Assembly: GCA_015689705.1 (NCBI GenBank)
Contig: WVSN01000004.1
Coordinates: forward strand, 1 to 64,000
Length of the DNA: 64,000 nt
Reading direction: 5' to 3'
From: Rhodobacterales bacterium HKCCE3408
Lineage (GTDB): Bacteria > Pseudomonadota > Alphaproteobacteria > Rhodobacterales > Rhodobacteraceae
How positions within the stretch are numbered: the first letter of the stretch is position 1; the number at the start of each line of letters is the position of its first letter. A program made the translations under genes and the position numbers. Shown here in pieces: positions 49,461 through 59,751 of the stretch. Below the pieces are notes generated by a model that was not told where the DNA came from, made no database searches, and saw nothing but the letters and a program-made list of their open reading frames with translations.

Positions 49461-51374
49461 TCAGCCGGACCGGCGCTCGGCCTCTGCCAGCGTCTCGGCC
49501 ACGGCGATCCGCAAGGCCCTGTTGCGGCTCTCGAGTTCATCCTGCCAGCCCGCGCCCGCCTCATCGGCGTCCAGATGCGCGCGCAGTCGCGCGACGGCCC
49601 CGGCCAGGTCCCGCGCATCCCCATCCGCGTCCATCCCGTCGAGACTGCCGGCCAGCGCCTCGATCCGTGCCCGTGTCTGGGCATGGAGCGCCTCGTTGGC
49701 TCTGGCGAGCCCGCCGAGCGCGACGGTCAGCTGCGCCGTCCCGCGCCGGGCCGCGTCCTCGCCCCGCATCGCCGCGAGGTCGGACGTGATGCCCTCGAGC
49801 GCCTCGGCGAGCCGGCCCTCGCTCGCCTCGAGCGTGCGGCGCATGTCGAAGACGCTGGCCTGCAGGAGCGTGCGCAGGGTCTCGGCCAGGTTGTCGCCTT
49901 CGGGCTCCCCGGCATCGGCCTCGAACCGGGCGAGCAGCGCCTCGATATGGGTCACGGTGGTGCGGTGCATCTCTTCCTGGCGCTTCGACCAGCCGTCGAG
50001 CGCAGTCATCAGCCGCGCGATCGAGCCGCGCTGTTCGACGGTCGGATCCGGCGGGCGCGGGGCGGCCTCGGCGGCGATGCGGGCGGCATGGGCTTCGGAG
50101 AAGACCTGTTCCAGCCCGCTCTCGACCCGCGCGATGATGCTGTCCTCGAGCACCTGGAGCCGCTCGGCGCCGGGTGCGGGCACGGGCGCAGACAGACGCG
50201 CTTCGATCCGGTCGAGCCGGCCGTCCGCGGATTCGAGCCCGCGCCGATGCTCCGCCCCAAGGGAATGCAGCGCCGCCATGAGCCGGGCCGCCGCTTCGGT
50301 CTGCGCCGCCCGGTCGGGCTCCGGCGCAGGGCGCGCGGTGGCCTCGGTCAGGGCCGCGCGCAGGCCCGCGATGCCCTCGGCCAGCGGGACGAGGCGGTCG
50401 CCCACCGCGTCGGCGACGGCCGCCGGCAGATCGGGGTCCCCCATGGCCGGAGCGATCCGCCCGGCCAGGGCGTCGAACCGCGCCTCCGAGGCCGCATTCA
50501 GACCGCGCTGCTCCTCGGCAAGTCCCTGCATCGCCGAGAGGAACCGGGCCTGAGCTTCGCGCTGCGGAGCCATGTCGGGCACAGGCACGGGCCGTGCCGC
50601 AATGGCGGCCAGCTCGCCCGCCAGCCGCGCCTCGGCGGCCTCGATCCGCTGCAGGAGCGGGCCGGTCGGGTCGGCCGGCGCTTCGGGCGGCGGCATGCGG
50701 GCCACGACCGTCTCAGCGATCCGCTCGGTCAGGGTTTCGCTCGCCTCGGGCCCGGCGAGCGCGGTCAATGCGGTCTCGATCCGGTCGATCCGCGCCGCGG
50801 TCTCGGCGCGGTCGCGCGCGGCCTCCTCCTGCGCGTCCTTCAGCATGAGCGCATACCCGGCGAGGGCGTCGGTCACCGGCTGCAGATCGGGCGGAACGGG
50901 CGGACGATCCGCCATCGCCCGCAGCGTCGACAGCATCTCGGCCTGCCGCTCCTCGAGCGCGGACAGTCGCCCGGCGAGCGCCCCGACCGGGTCGCGGTCC
51001 GGGATGCGGTCGACGGCCTCAAGCACGGGAGCGAGGGCCGATGACAGCGCCTCCCGGCCATCCTCCCCGGCCGCAAGCGCGTCGATCCGGCCGCGCAGAT
51101 CGCCGAGGGCGGACATGACCGGCCCGTCACCCGCCGCCGGCAGCCGCCGCTCCAGCGCCGCGAGCCGGTCGCCCATCTCGGCGATCGCGGCGAGCGTCTC
51201 GGCCTCGATCCCGGTCTCCTTGCACAGGGTGAATTCCATCTGCTCGATCCGGTCGAGCAGGACCTGCAGGCGATGGTCGTCGCGGCGCCCGGCAGCGTCG
51301 GACGGGTCGCGCCGCGCCGGCGGCTCGGCCCGGTTGGACACGAAGATCATTTCGGCGCCCTGAGCAGTGGACAT
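49461..51374 (-). CDS. large coiled-coil protein
   Basis: 637 residues, almost wholly helical, Ala/Glu/Arg/Leu-rich, with many heptad-like repeats (for example LLDRIEQMEFTLCKETG, LSALEERQAEMLSTLRAMAD, RIDRIETALTALAG, LLARFEADAGE). No signal peptide or membrane helix. No family recognised beyond generic coiled coil. It is divergent from the chemoreceptor gene (155 bases between) and upstream of gvpA on the same strand, so it could be a cytoskeletal or scaffold element for vesicles or receptor arrays. ATG at 51374 chosen for GGGGAA upstream; earlier in-frame starts exist to 51479. Confidence 0.75.
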   Translation of the reverse strand: MSTAQGAEMIFVSNRAEPPARRDPSDAAGRRDDHRLQVLLDRIEQMEFTLCKETGIEAETLAAIAEMGDRLAALERRLPAAGDGPVMSALGDLRGRIDALAAGEDGREALSSALAPVLEAVDRIPDRDPVGALAGRLSALEERQAEMLSTLRAMADRPPVPPDLQPVTDALAGYALMLKDAQEEAARDRAETAARIDRIETALTALAGPEASETLTERIAETVVARMPPPEAPADPTGPLLQRIEAAEARLAGELAAIAARPVPVPDMAPQREAQARFLSAMQGLAEEQRGLNAASEARFDALAGRIAPAMGDPDLPAAVADAVGDRLVPLAEGIAGLRAALTEATARPAPEPDRAAQTEAAARLMAALHSLGAEHRRGLESADGRLDRIEARLSAPVPAPGAERLQVLEDSIIARVESGLEQVFSEAHAARIAAEAAPRPPDPTVEQRGSIARLMTALDGWSKRQEEMHRTTVTHIEALLARFEADAGEPEGDNLAETLRTLLQASVFDMRRTLEASEGRLAEALEGITSDLAAMRGEDAARRGTAQLTVALGGLARANEALHAQTRARIEALAGSLDGMDADGDARDLAGAVARLRAHLDADEAGAGWQDELESRNRALRIAVAETLAEAERRSG

Positions 51375-51529
51375 CGCGGATTCCCCGAACATGCAGTGCC
51401 CGAGGCCTAGAACGTCTTGGTTAAGGAACCGTTTCCACGCGATCACCGCGCGGTCCTTGCGCCTCAATCCTTTCTTCACTCCGGCATCCTATTCGAAGCA
51501 GGACCCTGCCCGACCAAGAGTGCTGGACC

Positions 51530-54337
51530 ATGGCCGAACCGAAAGCCGCAACCACGACTCAACCCGCTGATTTCGCGGCCGTCATCGGCGGCCGGATCCT
51601 CGAGGACGGGATGCTGCTGGTCTTCTCGGCCGAGTCGGGGGCACTGGTCCATGCCAACGAGGCGGCGATCTTCCTGCTCGAAATGTCCGAGGACAGCCTG
51701 GGCGACTACGATTTTCAGACAATTTTCGCGGTCCAGGGCGAAGAGGCGCCGGACCTGTGGTTCGAACTGGTGGCCGGCGCCCGCCCGCGCTTCTCGGGCG
51801 CGCTGAAGGGCGTCCTGTCGATGACCGAGACGCCGGTCTCCGTCATCGCGGCCCTGTCCGACGCGGATGCGCCGCAGATCGTGCTGCACGCCACCAGGGC
51901 CGACGCGCCGGCGGGCGGCGGCGGCGGTCCGGCCGCATCGGGGGCCTTCGCGGGCATGGACGACTTCCTCGGCCTCGTGGAATACGACCCCGAGGGCAAG
52001 GTCGTCGCCGCGAACGAACGCGCCGAAACCGCGCTTGAATTCTTCGGCGGCGATCTCGTCGGTCGCCCGCACGAGGCGCTGTGGCCTAAGGCCGAGACCT
52101 CCAAGCCCGACTACGTGGAATTCTGGGAAAAGCTGCGCCAGGGCCGTATCGTCGAGGGGTGCCATCTGCACGTCACCGGCGAGGGCAACCGCATCTGGCT
52201 GCAATCGACCTTCGTGCCGATCCGCGACGCCTCTGGCATGCTGAAATCGGTCAAGCAGTGCATGATGGACGTCAACGACGTGATGACCCGCGCCGATGCC
52301 GACGACCGGATGCTCACCGCGCTTCGCGCCGCGCTGCCGATGGCGACCTTCGATGCCGACGGCTATATCCGCGATGCGACCGAGGCGATGTGCCAGGGCC
52401 TTGCGACGACGCAGAAGGCGCTGACCGGCAAGGCGATGACCCGGCTGCTCGATCCCGAGTTCCAGCGCGGCGAGGCCTTCACCGACGCGATGACGCGGGT
52501 GAAGGACGGCTTCAGCGTCCGGCTCGACATCCAGCACGTGACCGAGGACGGCGACACGTTCTGGACCCGGTCGGCGCTGGTGCCGGTCCGCGACGGCGAG
52601 GGCGCGCTCGGCGGCATCGTCGAGGTCGGTTTCGACATCACCGCTGAACGCAGCCGGCTCGACGATCTGGAACTGCGCTACCGGATCCTCAACGAAACGC
52701 TCGGCATCATGGACATCTCCTCGACCGGGGAAATCCTGGCGGTGAACAAGCGCTACTGCATCCAGACCGGGCTCTACGAAGAGGATTTCCTGGGCAAGGA
52801 CTACAAGGCCTTCGTGCCCAACGAGGTCGTGCATTCGGCCGATTTCAGCGATTTCTGGGACAAGCTGACCGGCGGCGAGACGGTGACGGGCGAGTTCCGC
52901 CGCCTCGGCGCGGGCGGCACGGAGGTCTGGCTGCAATCCACCTACGCGCCGCTGCGTGCCCGCCACGACGAACGCGTGCGCAAGCTGATGTGCTTCACCC
53001 GGAACATCACCGAGGACAAGCGGCGCATGGCCGAGAACGAGGGCAAGGTGCGCGCGGTCGAGAAATCCATGGGCGTGGCCGAGTTCTCGCCCGACGGGAA
53101 ACTGGTCCGCGCCGGTGCCAATTACCTCGACATCCTCGGCTACACGTTCGAGGAGGTGAAGGATCGCGAACACCGGATGTTCTGCCCGCGCGAGATGGTC
53201 GAGGGCGACGGGTATGCCGCGCTCTGGCGCCGGCTGCGCGAAGGGGAATTCCTTGCGATCGAGGATCGCCGCGTCGCGAACGGCGACCGCGACGTCTGGC
53301 TCGCGCTGACCTACGCGCCGATCAAGGACCATCTCGGCCATGTCGTGCGGATCGTTGAATTCGCCCGCGACATCACCGAGAGATCGCAGAAGATCAATGA
53401 CCTGCAGCATCGTCTTAAAGCTGCCGACAGCATCTTCGGCATGGTCGAATTCGACCCCGACGGCACCATCCGCAGCGTGAACGACGGCTTCCTGCGAATG
53501 GTCGGCTATTCCGCCCGCGAGATGCAGGAACAGCATCACTCGATCCTCTGCACCGCCGAAGAAAACACCTCGCAGGATTACCGCGATTTCTGGCTCGCCC
53601 TTGGCCGGGGCGAAAGCCGGAGCGGCTTCTTCCGCCTCAAGGGCCGGTTCGATCGCGAGATCGTCATCAGCGGCACCTATGCGCCGGTGCTCGACCTGCT
53701 CGGCCGGGTCTCGGGGGTGACGCTGTTCGCGATGGAGGTCTCCGATTTCATGCAGTTCCGCGCCCGGTCGCTCGACAGCGCGACCACCGCGCTCACCAAT
53801 CTCGAGACGCTGATGGGTGCGCAGGGCCGCGGCCGGTCGGAATTCGACGACCTCACGCAGGTCCTGACCAGCTCGCGCGGAACGATCGAGCAAGGCGAGA
53901 CCGTGCTCGACGGCGGACTCCGCGAGTTCAAGGAGGTGCGGCAGGCGATCAAGGTCATCCAGGACACCGTGAACACGGTCAGCGAGATCGCGACACAGAC
54001 CAACCTTCTCGCCTTCAACGCCGCGATCGAGGCCGCGCGCGTGGGCGAAAACGGCGAGGGTTTCTCGATCGTCGCCGACGAGGTGCGCCGCCTGGCCGAG
54101 CGCAATTCCGGCGCGGCGCGCGAGATCCTCGCGCAGATCAAGGTCATCTCCGAACGGATGGAAACCGGGGCCGGCAATTCCGAGGAAGCCGCGCGGTCGA
54201 TGCGCGACAGCAAGGGCATCCTGTCGGACGTGCTCGACCGGGTCGGCCAGCTCGTCGCCTCGACCGCGGCGCAGTCCGACAGCGCGACCGAGGCCGCGCG
54301 GATCATCGCCGAGCTGCGCGAAGGCGCATCCGACTGA
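51530..54337 (+). CDS. soluble multi-PAS methyl-accepting chemotaxis protein
   Basis: 935 residues, no membrane helices. About six tandem PAS domains (roughly 20-125, 142-250, 263-380, 388-500, 505-620, 630-745); the first is degenerate, and most end in a PAC-type strand plus D(I/V)T. A C-terminal signalling domain has the conserved hairpin tip with [18 protein letters not shown] and [16 protein letters not shown]. Cytoplasmic receptor able to work through CheA/CheW. PAS ligands (oxygen, redox or light) cannot be told. Its stop overlaps the CheW gene by 1 base (TGATG). Confidence 0.92.
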   Translation: MAEPKAATTTQPADFAAVIGGRILEDGMLLVFSAESGALVHANEAAIFLLEMSEDSLGDYDFQTIFAVQGEEAPDLWFELVAGARPRFSGALKGVLSMTETPVSVIAALSDADAPQIVLHATRADAPAGGGGGPAASGAFAGMDDFLGLVEYDPEGKVVAANERAETALEFFGGDLVGRPHEALWPKAETSKPDYVEFWEKLRQGRIVEGCHLHVTGEGNRIWLQSTFVPIRDASGMLKSVKQCMMDVNDVMTRADADDRMLTALRAALPMATFDADGYIRDATEAMCQGLATTQKALTGKAMTRLLDPEFQRGEAFTDAMTRVKDGFSVRLDIQHVTEDGDTFWTRSALVPVRDGEGALGGIVEVGFDITAERSRLDDLELRYRILNETLGIMDISSTGEILAVNKRYCIQTGLYEEDFLGKDYKAFVPNEVVHSADFSDFWDKLTGGETVTGEFRRLGAGGTEVWLQSTYAPLRARHDERVRKLMCFTRNITEDKRRMAENEGKVRAVEKSMGVAEFSPDGKLVRAGANYLDILGYTFEEVKDREHRMFCPREMVEGDGYAALWRRLREGEFLAIEDRRVANGDRDVWLALTYAPIKDHLGHVVRIVEFARDITERSQKINDLQHRLKAADSIFGMVEFDPDGTIRSVNDGFLRMVGYSAREMQEQHHSILCTAEENTSQDYRDFWLALGRGESRSGFFRLKGRFDREIVISGTYAPVLDLLGRVSGVTLFAMEVSDFMQFRARSLDSATTALTNLETLMGAQGRGRSEFDDLTQVLTSSRGTIEQGETVLDGGLREFKEVRQAIKVIQDTVNTVSEIATQTNLLAFNAAIEAARVGENGEGFSIVADEVRRLAERNSGAAREILAQIKVISERMETGAGNSEEAARSMRDSKGILSDVLDRVGQLVASTAAQSDSATEAARIIAELREGASD

Positions 54338-55791
54338 TGCCGGACGACGCGGCCGGCAGCGCGGCAGCCGACCCCGGCGGGGATCTCACGCTCGGCCTGC
54401 TCAGCATCGGCGAGGCGACCGTGGCGATCGAGGTCGGCTACCTTGCCGAAGTCGCCCATATCGAAACGCTCCAGAAGCGTCTCGGCAATGGCGGGGATGG
54501 CGCGCTTGGCGTCATCGCCATCCGCGGCGCGCTGCTGCCCGTGATCGATCCGCTCGGCATCTATGCCTCGGCCGGCACGTCACCCGAGATCGCGGCGGTT
54601 CTGTCGGACGACACGGCGGTGACGGGACTGGCCGTCGACGGTGTGAAGGGGCTGCGCCGGTTCCCGGCCCGAAGTCTTCAGCGTCTGACCGGCGATGGCG
54701 GCGACAGCCTGAACGCGGGCACGATCTATGACGGCGGCCGCCAGATCAACGTTCTGAACGCGCGTGCGGTGCTCGACCGGCCGGATTATCCGAAGGCATC
54801 GCTCAACCTCCGCAAGGCGCTCGCCTCGGACCGCGGCCTCGCGCGGCCGTACCTGACTTTCGAAGCCGGAGGCGTCGCGTTCGCCGTCCGGGCCGAAACG
54901 GTCTTCGGCACCGTGCCGCGCCAGGGCATCGAGGATGCGACCATGTCCGATGACCGCTTTCTCGGCACCATCCGGTATTTCCGGCGCCGGGTGCCGGTGA
55001 TGGCCACGAACCGGGTCTTCGGCCTTGGCCGCGGCGGGGCCACCGACCGGTTCGAAACGGTCGTGCTGCGGTTCCCCGGCGACCGGTTGCTCGGCCTCGC
55101 CGTCGACCGGATCGTTCATGTCGCCAATCCCTCCGAGGCCCAGAGCCGGCCCCTGCCCGTCACCGTCACCGGCGCGATGTCGCTTCTGGCGGCGACCGCG
55201 CCGATCAACGAGGTCGCGCATTTCCTGATCGACGAGGCCCGCATCGTCGCCGACCCCGAGCTTGTGGCGGCGGCGGAGCTGTCGGAGACGCGCGCCGACG
55301 AACCCGACCCGCCTGCGGCGGCAGGAGCAGGCAGCGGCAAGGTGGTGCGGGAACGCGAACGCTATCTCCTGTTCCAGGCCGGCACCCGGATCGCGGTCCG
55401 GATGACCCAGATCGACGGGATGCGCGAGCCGCCCGCAGCCGGGGCGATCACCCGGCCCGATGCCGATCTCCCGGGCCTCGCCGGGCTGTTCTTCCAGGAC
55501 GGCGCGCTGATTCCGCTGATCCGGCTGTCGGAGCATCTGGGCCTGGACGGCGCACCGGATCCGGCCCGGGCGCGAGTGATCCTGACCCGGTCGGGCGATG
55601 TCCGCATCGGCTTCCTCGTCGACGCGGTTGACGGCATCGCGACGTCCAGCTGGTTCACGCCACAGGACGAGGCCGTCTCGGCCGATTTCGATCTCGTCTC
55701 GCTCCGGGCGCAGGGGCGCGAGGAGGTGCGGAACGCCCTGGACCTCGGGCGTGTGTCAGAGGCCGTCGCAGCCCGGTTCGGCGCGGGCTGA
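54337..55791 (+). CDS. triple CheW-domain chemotaxis coupling protein
   Basis: 484 residues made of three CheW-like modules (about 15-150, 165-300 and 340-480). Indicators are the repeated IRGALLPVIDPLGIY, RRRVPVMATNRVFGL and QDGALIPLIRLSEHLGL strands, and the paired AVDGVKGL, AVDRIVHV and LVDAVDGI segments. It would couple receptors to CheA or organise arrays. Directly downstream of the multi-PAS receptor, so likely its dedicated partner. No cheA, cheY, cheR or cheB is in the window. Confidence 0.85.
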   Translation: MPDDAAGSAAADPGGDLTLGLLSIGEATVAIEVGYLAEVAHIETLQKRLGNGGDGALGVIAIRGALLPVIDPLGIYASAGTSPEIAAVLSDDTAVTGLAVDGVKGLRRFPARSLQRLTGDGGDSLNAGTIYDGGRQINVLNARAVLDRPDYPKASLNLRKALASDRGLARPYLTFEAGGVAFAVRAETVFGTVPRQGIEDATMSDDRFLGTIRYFRRRVPVMATNRVFGLGRGGATDRFETVVLRFPGDRLLGLAVDRIVHVANPSEAQSRPLPVTVTGAMSLLAATAPINEVAHFLIDEARIVADPELVAAAELSETRADEPDPPAAAGAGSGKVVRERERYLLFQAGTRIAVRMTQIDGMREPPAAGAITRPDADLPGLAGLFFQDGALIPLIRLSEHLGLDGAPDPARARVILTRSGDVRIGFLVDAVDGIATSSWFTPQDEAVSADFDLVSLRAQGREEVRNALDLGRVSEAVAARFGAG

Positions 55792-56270
55792 TCCGCGTCC
55801 CGCCGAGCCGGGCGATCCCCCGCCGCCAAGGCGGACTGTCGGTCGATGGGAAATACTGTCCGCGCGCATTGCTCGACGGGCCGGTCCAGTCGGCCTCGCA
55901 CTCCTCCCGGATTTTCCCAGGCTCCGGGATCGGTCCGGCGCTCAGTTTGGTCGAGGCGAGAAGGCCGGCCGCGCTGGACCCGACGGCTCCGCGCGAAGCG
56001 TCCGCGCGGCCGGATACTGGACGCCGACAGGTGCCCCGACCCCGCGGCCCGAAAAGGCATCGATCGCGCCGCAATCGCGGACCGAGGCGCTGACCTGAGC
56101 GCCCCGCGGGCGTGACGCCCCCCGGCCCCGCCGGAGCCCCTTCGGCCCGGCTTCCCACCGGTCCAATTCGGCCCGCCGGTCAAAACGACAGCCGATGACG
56201 CCCGTGCCGGCGGGTTCGGCTTGAAATCGGCGGGGGGCCGGGCGACACAACGGGCGAACGGAGGGCCCGC
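55792..56270. other. intergenic, no gene seen
   Basis: 479 bases between the CheW gene and the hydrolase gene. Very GC-rich; short inverted repeats occur but no convincing terminator with a T tract, and no reading frame with a ribosome site and family resemblance was found. Confidence 0.4.
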
Positions 56271-57077
56271 ATGACCGCAGATTACGACTGGACCGACGCC
56301 TACGAGAATGCCGCCTACATTCCCGGCGGCGGCACCTATCCGGCGCGCTGGACCGAGGCGGCCGCCGCGTTCCGCACCGCCGCGCGGGCCGAGATCGACC
56401 TGCCCTACGGTCCAGCGCCGCGGAACCGGTTCGATCTGTTCCATCCCGAGGGCACGCCGGAAGGTCTCGTCGTCTTCATCCATGGCGGCTACTGGCTGCG
56501 GTTCGACAAGTCCTACTGGTCGCACCTGGCCGCCGGTCCGGTCTCGGCCGGGTGGGCCGTGGCCATGCCGTCCTACACGCTGGCGCCTGACGCCCGGATC
56601 TCGGAGATGACGCGCGAGATCGCCACGATGGTCACCAGGGCGGCCGGGATGATCGACGGGCCGATCCACCTGACCGGCCATTCCGCGGGCGGACATCTGG
56701 CCGCGCGGATGGGCTGCACCGGTGTGCTGCCGGACGCGGTCGCCGACCGGATCGCGCGGATCATCCCGATCTCGGGGGTGAACGACCTGCGGCTGATCCG
56801 GTACACCGAGATGAACGAGACGCTCGGCATCGATGCGGCAGAGGCAGAGGCGGAAAGCCCGGTCCTGCTGGAGCCGCGGCGCGGCCCGCGCATCACCGCT
56901 TGGGTCGGGGCCGAGGAGCGACCGGAATTCCTGCGCATGACCCGCGCGCTGGTCGAATCCTGGGGCCGCAAGGGTGCGGTGATCGATGGGGTCTACGAAC
57001 GCGGGCGGCACCATTTCGACGTGATCGACGGGCTGGAACAGCCCTATTCGATCCTCTGCCAGTCGCTGTTGTCCTAG
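56271..57077 (+). CDS. alpha/beta hydrolase, kynurenine formamidase-like
   Basis: 268 residues. The HGGYW motif (FIHGGYWLRFDKSYWSHLA) is characteristic of arylformamidase-type hydrolases, followed by the nucleophile elbow GHSAGGHLAARMG. Acid and His of the triad are likely in WVGAEERPEFL and RHHFDVIDGL. Kynurenine formamidase hydrolyses N-formylkynurenine in tryptophan breakdown. No other kynurenine genes are nearby, so the substrate is uncertain. CGGAGGG precedes the ATG. Confidence 0.85.
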   Translation: MTADYDWTDAYENAAYIPGGGTYPARWTEAAAAFRTAARAEIDLPYGPAPRNRFDLFHPEGTPEGLVVFIHGGYWLRFDKSYWSHLAAGPVSAGWAVAMPSYTLAPDARISEMTREIATMVTRAAGMIDGPIHLTGHSAGGHLAARMGCTGVLPDAVADRIARIIPISGVNDLRLIRYTEMNETLGIDAAEAEAESPVLLEPRRGPRITAWVGAEERPEFLRMTRALVESWGRKGAVIDGVYERGRHHFDVIDGLEQPYSILCQSLLS

Positions 57078-57087
57078 GTCGTCGCGC

Positions 57088-58347
57088 CTAGCCCGTCCGG
57101 CTGAGTCGCGCCGCGAAGACCCAGGACAGAAGCGCCATACCTCCGGCGACGGCGAGGCAGAGCGGCACCCCGCCAAGCTTGTAGCTCAGCCCCGACAGGA
57201 GAGTGCCGAGGAGCCGGCCCGCGGCGTTCGACATGTAGTAGAAGCCCACGTCCATCGTGACCCGCGCCGCGTTGGTGAAGGCGAGGATCAGGTAGGAATG
57301 AAGCGCGGAGTTGATCGCGAAAACGCCGCCGAAGATCAGCAATCCCGCGACGAGCACCACCGTCAGCCAGTCCGCCGGTCCGCCCGCGGCCCAGGACGCC
57401 GCCGCCAGCGCCAGCGGGATCAGGGCCAGCCCGCCGACCCATCCGCGCGCCAGCCCGACGATCTCGGGCAGCGCCCGGTCGCGTGCCTTCAGCAGCCGGG
57501 GCGCCGCCGCCTGCACCGCGCCGTAGCCGATGATCCAGAGCGCCATGAAGATGCCGATCAGGAAGAAGGCGGCGCGGTTGCCCTCGGGCGAGCCGTCGCT
57601 GAGGACGGAGTAGAAATAGATCGGGATGCCGACGACGAACCAGGTGTCGCGCGCGCCGAAGAGGAACAGCCGCGCCGCGGACAGGAGATTGACGTTGCGG
57701 TCCTTGGAGAAGACCTCGGCGAACTTGGCGCCGCGCCGGCCCTGTGGAAGTCCGCCCGGCATGAGGAGCGCGACGGCGACGAGGATCGCGGCCAGTACGC
57801 CCGCCATCGTCCAGACCGCCGCCCCGAAGCCGAGCGCCGAGAGCATCAGCGCGCCGAGAAGGAAGCCAACGCCCTTGACCGCGTTCTTCGAGCCGGTGAG
57901 CACCGCGACCCACCGGAACAATGCGCCCTGCCCCTCGGGCGCCAGCACCTTCACCGCCGATTTCGCGCTCATCTTGGCGAGGTCCTTGGCCACGCCGGAC
58001 GCGCCCTGCACCGCCATCACGAAGGCGACGGAGACCGGAACGGCCCAGGCCGGATCGAGCTGCGCCAGCGCGACGAGGGCCGCGACCTGCAGCCCGAGGC
58101 CGGCATAGAGCGTCGTGGTCAGCCCGAAGCGCGCGGCGATCCAGCCGGCGCTTAGATTGGTGACCATGCCCATGAATTCGTAGAGCAGGAACAGGTAGGC
58201 GAGCTGGACGGGCGAGAAGCCGAGCGTGTGGAAATGCAGGAGCACCAGCATCCGAAGCGCCCCGTCGGTGAGCATGAACGCCCAGTAGGACGCGGTGACG
58301 GCGGCATAGGCGGCAAGCCCGTCGCGCGGGGCCGCGGTCTCAGCCAC
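57088..58347 (-). CDS. arsJ: organoarsenical efflux MFS transporter ArsJ
   Basis: 419 residues and about twelve membrane helices. ArsJ family segments: ASYWAFMLTDGALRMLVLLHFH, LLYEFMGMVTNLSAGWIAARFG, GASGVAKDLAKMSAKSAVK and TNAARVTMDVGFYYMSNAAGR. It exports 1-arseno-3-phosphoglycerate, which falls apart outside and releases arsenate. GTG start overlaps the GAPDH stop by 8 bases. The GAPDH-ArsJ pairing makes the call firm. Confidence 0.94.
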   Translation of the reverse strand: MAETAAPRDGLAAYAAVTASYWAFMLTDGALRMLVLLHFHTLGFSPVQLAYLFLLYEFMGMVTNLSAGWIAARFGLTTTLYAGLGLQVAALVALAQLDPAWAVPVSVAFVMAVQGASGVAKDLAKMSAKSAVKVLAPEGQGALFRWVAVLTGSKNAVKGVGFLLGALMLSALGFGAAVWTMAGVLAAILVAVALLMPGGLPQGRRGAKFAEVFSKDRNVNLLSAARLFLFGARDTWFVVGIPIYFYSVLSDGSPEGNRAAFFLIGIFMALWIIGYGAVQAAAPRLLKARDRALPEIVGLARGWVGGLALIPLALAAASWAAGGPADWLTVVLVAGLLIFGGVFAINSALHSYLILAFTNAARVTMDVGFYYMSNAAGRLLGTLLSGLSYKLGGVPLCLAVAGGMALLSWVFAARLSRTG

Positions 58348-59341
58348 CGGCGACCATCCGCACGATATCGGCCAGCCGCCAGGCATAGCCCATCTCGTTG
58401 TCGTACCAGGCGTAGATCTTCGCCTGAGTGCCCGCGACGACCATGGTCGACGGCCCGTCGACGATGGTCGACCGGGTGTCGTTGACGTAGTCGGCGCTGA
58501 CCAGTGGACGGTCCTCGTAGCCGAGGATGCCCTTGAGCGGACCCTCGGCGGCGGCGCGGAACAGGTCGTTCAGTTCCTCGGCCGTCACCTCGCGCGCCAT
58601 CTCGAACACGCAGTCGGTGAGCGAGGCGTTCAGGAGCGGCACGCGCACGGCATGGCCGTTCAGCCGGCCTGTCAGCTCGGGGAAGATCTGCGTGATCGCG
58701 GTGGCCGAGCCGGTCGTCGTCGGGATCAGCGAGTTGAGCGCCGAGCGCGCGCGCCGCATGTCCTTGGCCGGCCGGTCGACGATGGTCTGCGTGTTCGTCA
58801 CGTCGTGGATCGTGGTCATCGACCCGTGCCGGATGCCGACGCCGTCGAGCAGGACCTTCACGATGGGCGCGAGGCAATTCGTCGTGCAACTGGCGGCGGT
58901 TACGAGGCGATGCTCGCGCGGATCGTAGAGGTCGTGATTGACCCCGTAGACGAGGTTCAGCGCGCCGCCATCCTTCACCGGGGCCGAGACGACGACGCGG
59001 CCCACGCCGGCGTCGAAATAGGGCTGCACCTTCGCGGCCGTCTTGAAGACGCCGGTGCAGTCGATGACCAGGTCGACCCCGGCCAGCGGCAGCGCCGCGA
59101 TGGTCTTTTCCTGCGTCAGCCGCATCCGGTGGCCGTTGATCGTCAGGCCGTCGGCATCGTGGCCGATATCCGCCCGCCAGCGGCCATGCACCGTATCGAA
59201 CTCCATCAGCAGCGCGTGCTGCTCGGGATCGCCGGCGGGATCGTTCAGCAGCACGATCTCACCCGGGCAGCCCTCCTCGATCAGGCTCCGCAGCACCAGC
59301 TTTCCGATCCGGCCGAGGCCGTTCAACGCGATCTTTGTCAT
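58340..59341 (-). CDS. ArsJ-associated glyceraldehyde-3-phosphate dehydrogenase
   Basis: 333 residues. NAD-binding start IALNGLGRIGKLVLRSL, catalytic Cys in AASCTTNCLAPI, and the C-terminal WYDNEMGYAWRLAD. In arsenic operons this enzyme uses arsenate in place of phosphate to make the arseno-phosphoglycerate exported by ArsJ. It lies between arsR and arsJ and is presumably distinct from the glycolytic copy. Confidence 0.94.
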   Translation of the reverse strand: MTKIALNGLGRIGKLVLRSLIEEGCPGEIVLLNDPAGDPEQHALLMEFDTVHGRWRADIGHDADGLTINGHRMRLTQEKTIAALPLAGVDLVIDCTGVFKTAAKVQPYFDAGVGRVVVSAPVKDGGALNLVYGVNHDLYDPREHRLVTAASCTTNCLAPIVKVLLDGVGIRHGSMTTIHDVTNTQTIVDRPAKDMRRARSALNSLIPTTTGSATAITQIFPELTGRLNGHAVRVPLLNASLTDCVFEMAREVTAEELNDLFRAAAEGPLKGILGYEDRPLVSADYVNDTRSTIVDGPSTMVVAGTQAKIYAWYDNEMGYAWRLADIVRMVAGG

Positions 59342-59388
59342 GATCCCCCTTTGGTCCCGGCCGGTGACAGGCCGATGACACGTTCTCC

Positions 59389-59721
59389 TCAGCAGGCGGC
59401 CACCAGCCCGTCGAGCGCCGGGCGGCAGGCGGCGGGATTTCCGCCGCAGCAATCTTCCATGAGGAAGCCGAGCAGCGCGCGCATCCCCTCCATCTCGGCC
59501 CGGTAGCGGATGCCCCGGCCCTCGCGCCGGTTGCTCACCAGCCCGGCGTTCAGCAGGATCGCGAGATTGGCCGAGAGCGTGTTGGGCCGGATGCCGAGCG
59601 CGGTGCAGATCTCGCCCGCCAGCAGCCCCCCAGGCCCCGCCTTCACCAGCAGACGGAAGGCGTCGAGACGGGTGTCCTGGGCCAGCGCCGAGAGCGCGGC
59701 CAATGCGTGTGTCTTTACCAT
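59389..59721 (-). CDS. arsR: ArsR family transcriptional regulator
   Basis: 110 residues. Winged helix with LSALAQDTRLDAFRLLVKAG and ALGIRPNTLSANLAILLNAGLV. The metalloid site is probably the C-terminal cysteines C91, C92, C99 and C110 (EDCCGGNPAAC ... VAAC). Represses until As(III) binds. The ATG at 59721 was preferred over a GTG at 59736 because the operator palindrome lies directly before it. First gene of arsR-GAPDH-arsJ. Confidence 0.92.
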   Translation of the reverse strand: MVKTHALAALSALAQDTRLDAFRLLVKAGPGGLLAGEICTALGIRPNTLSANLAILLNAGLVSNRREGRGIRYRAEMEGMRALLGFLMEDCCGGNPAACRPALDGLVAAC

Positions 59722-59749
59722 ATTTCCAGATTTCACGAAATCCGGAAAT
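59722..59749 (-). promoter_or_regulatory. ArsR operator palindrome
   Basis: A 28-bp inverted repeat, ATTTCCGGATTT and AAATCTGGAAAT around a 4-base centre (one mismatch), immediately before the arsR start. A -35-like TTGAAC lies at 59750-59755, overlapping the stop of the upstream gene. Fits ArsR autorepression with a very short or absent leader. Confidence 0.65.
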
Positions 59750-59751
59750 GT

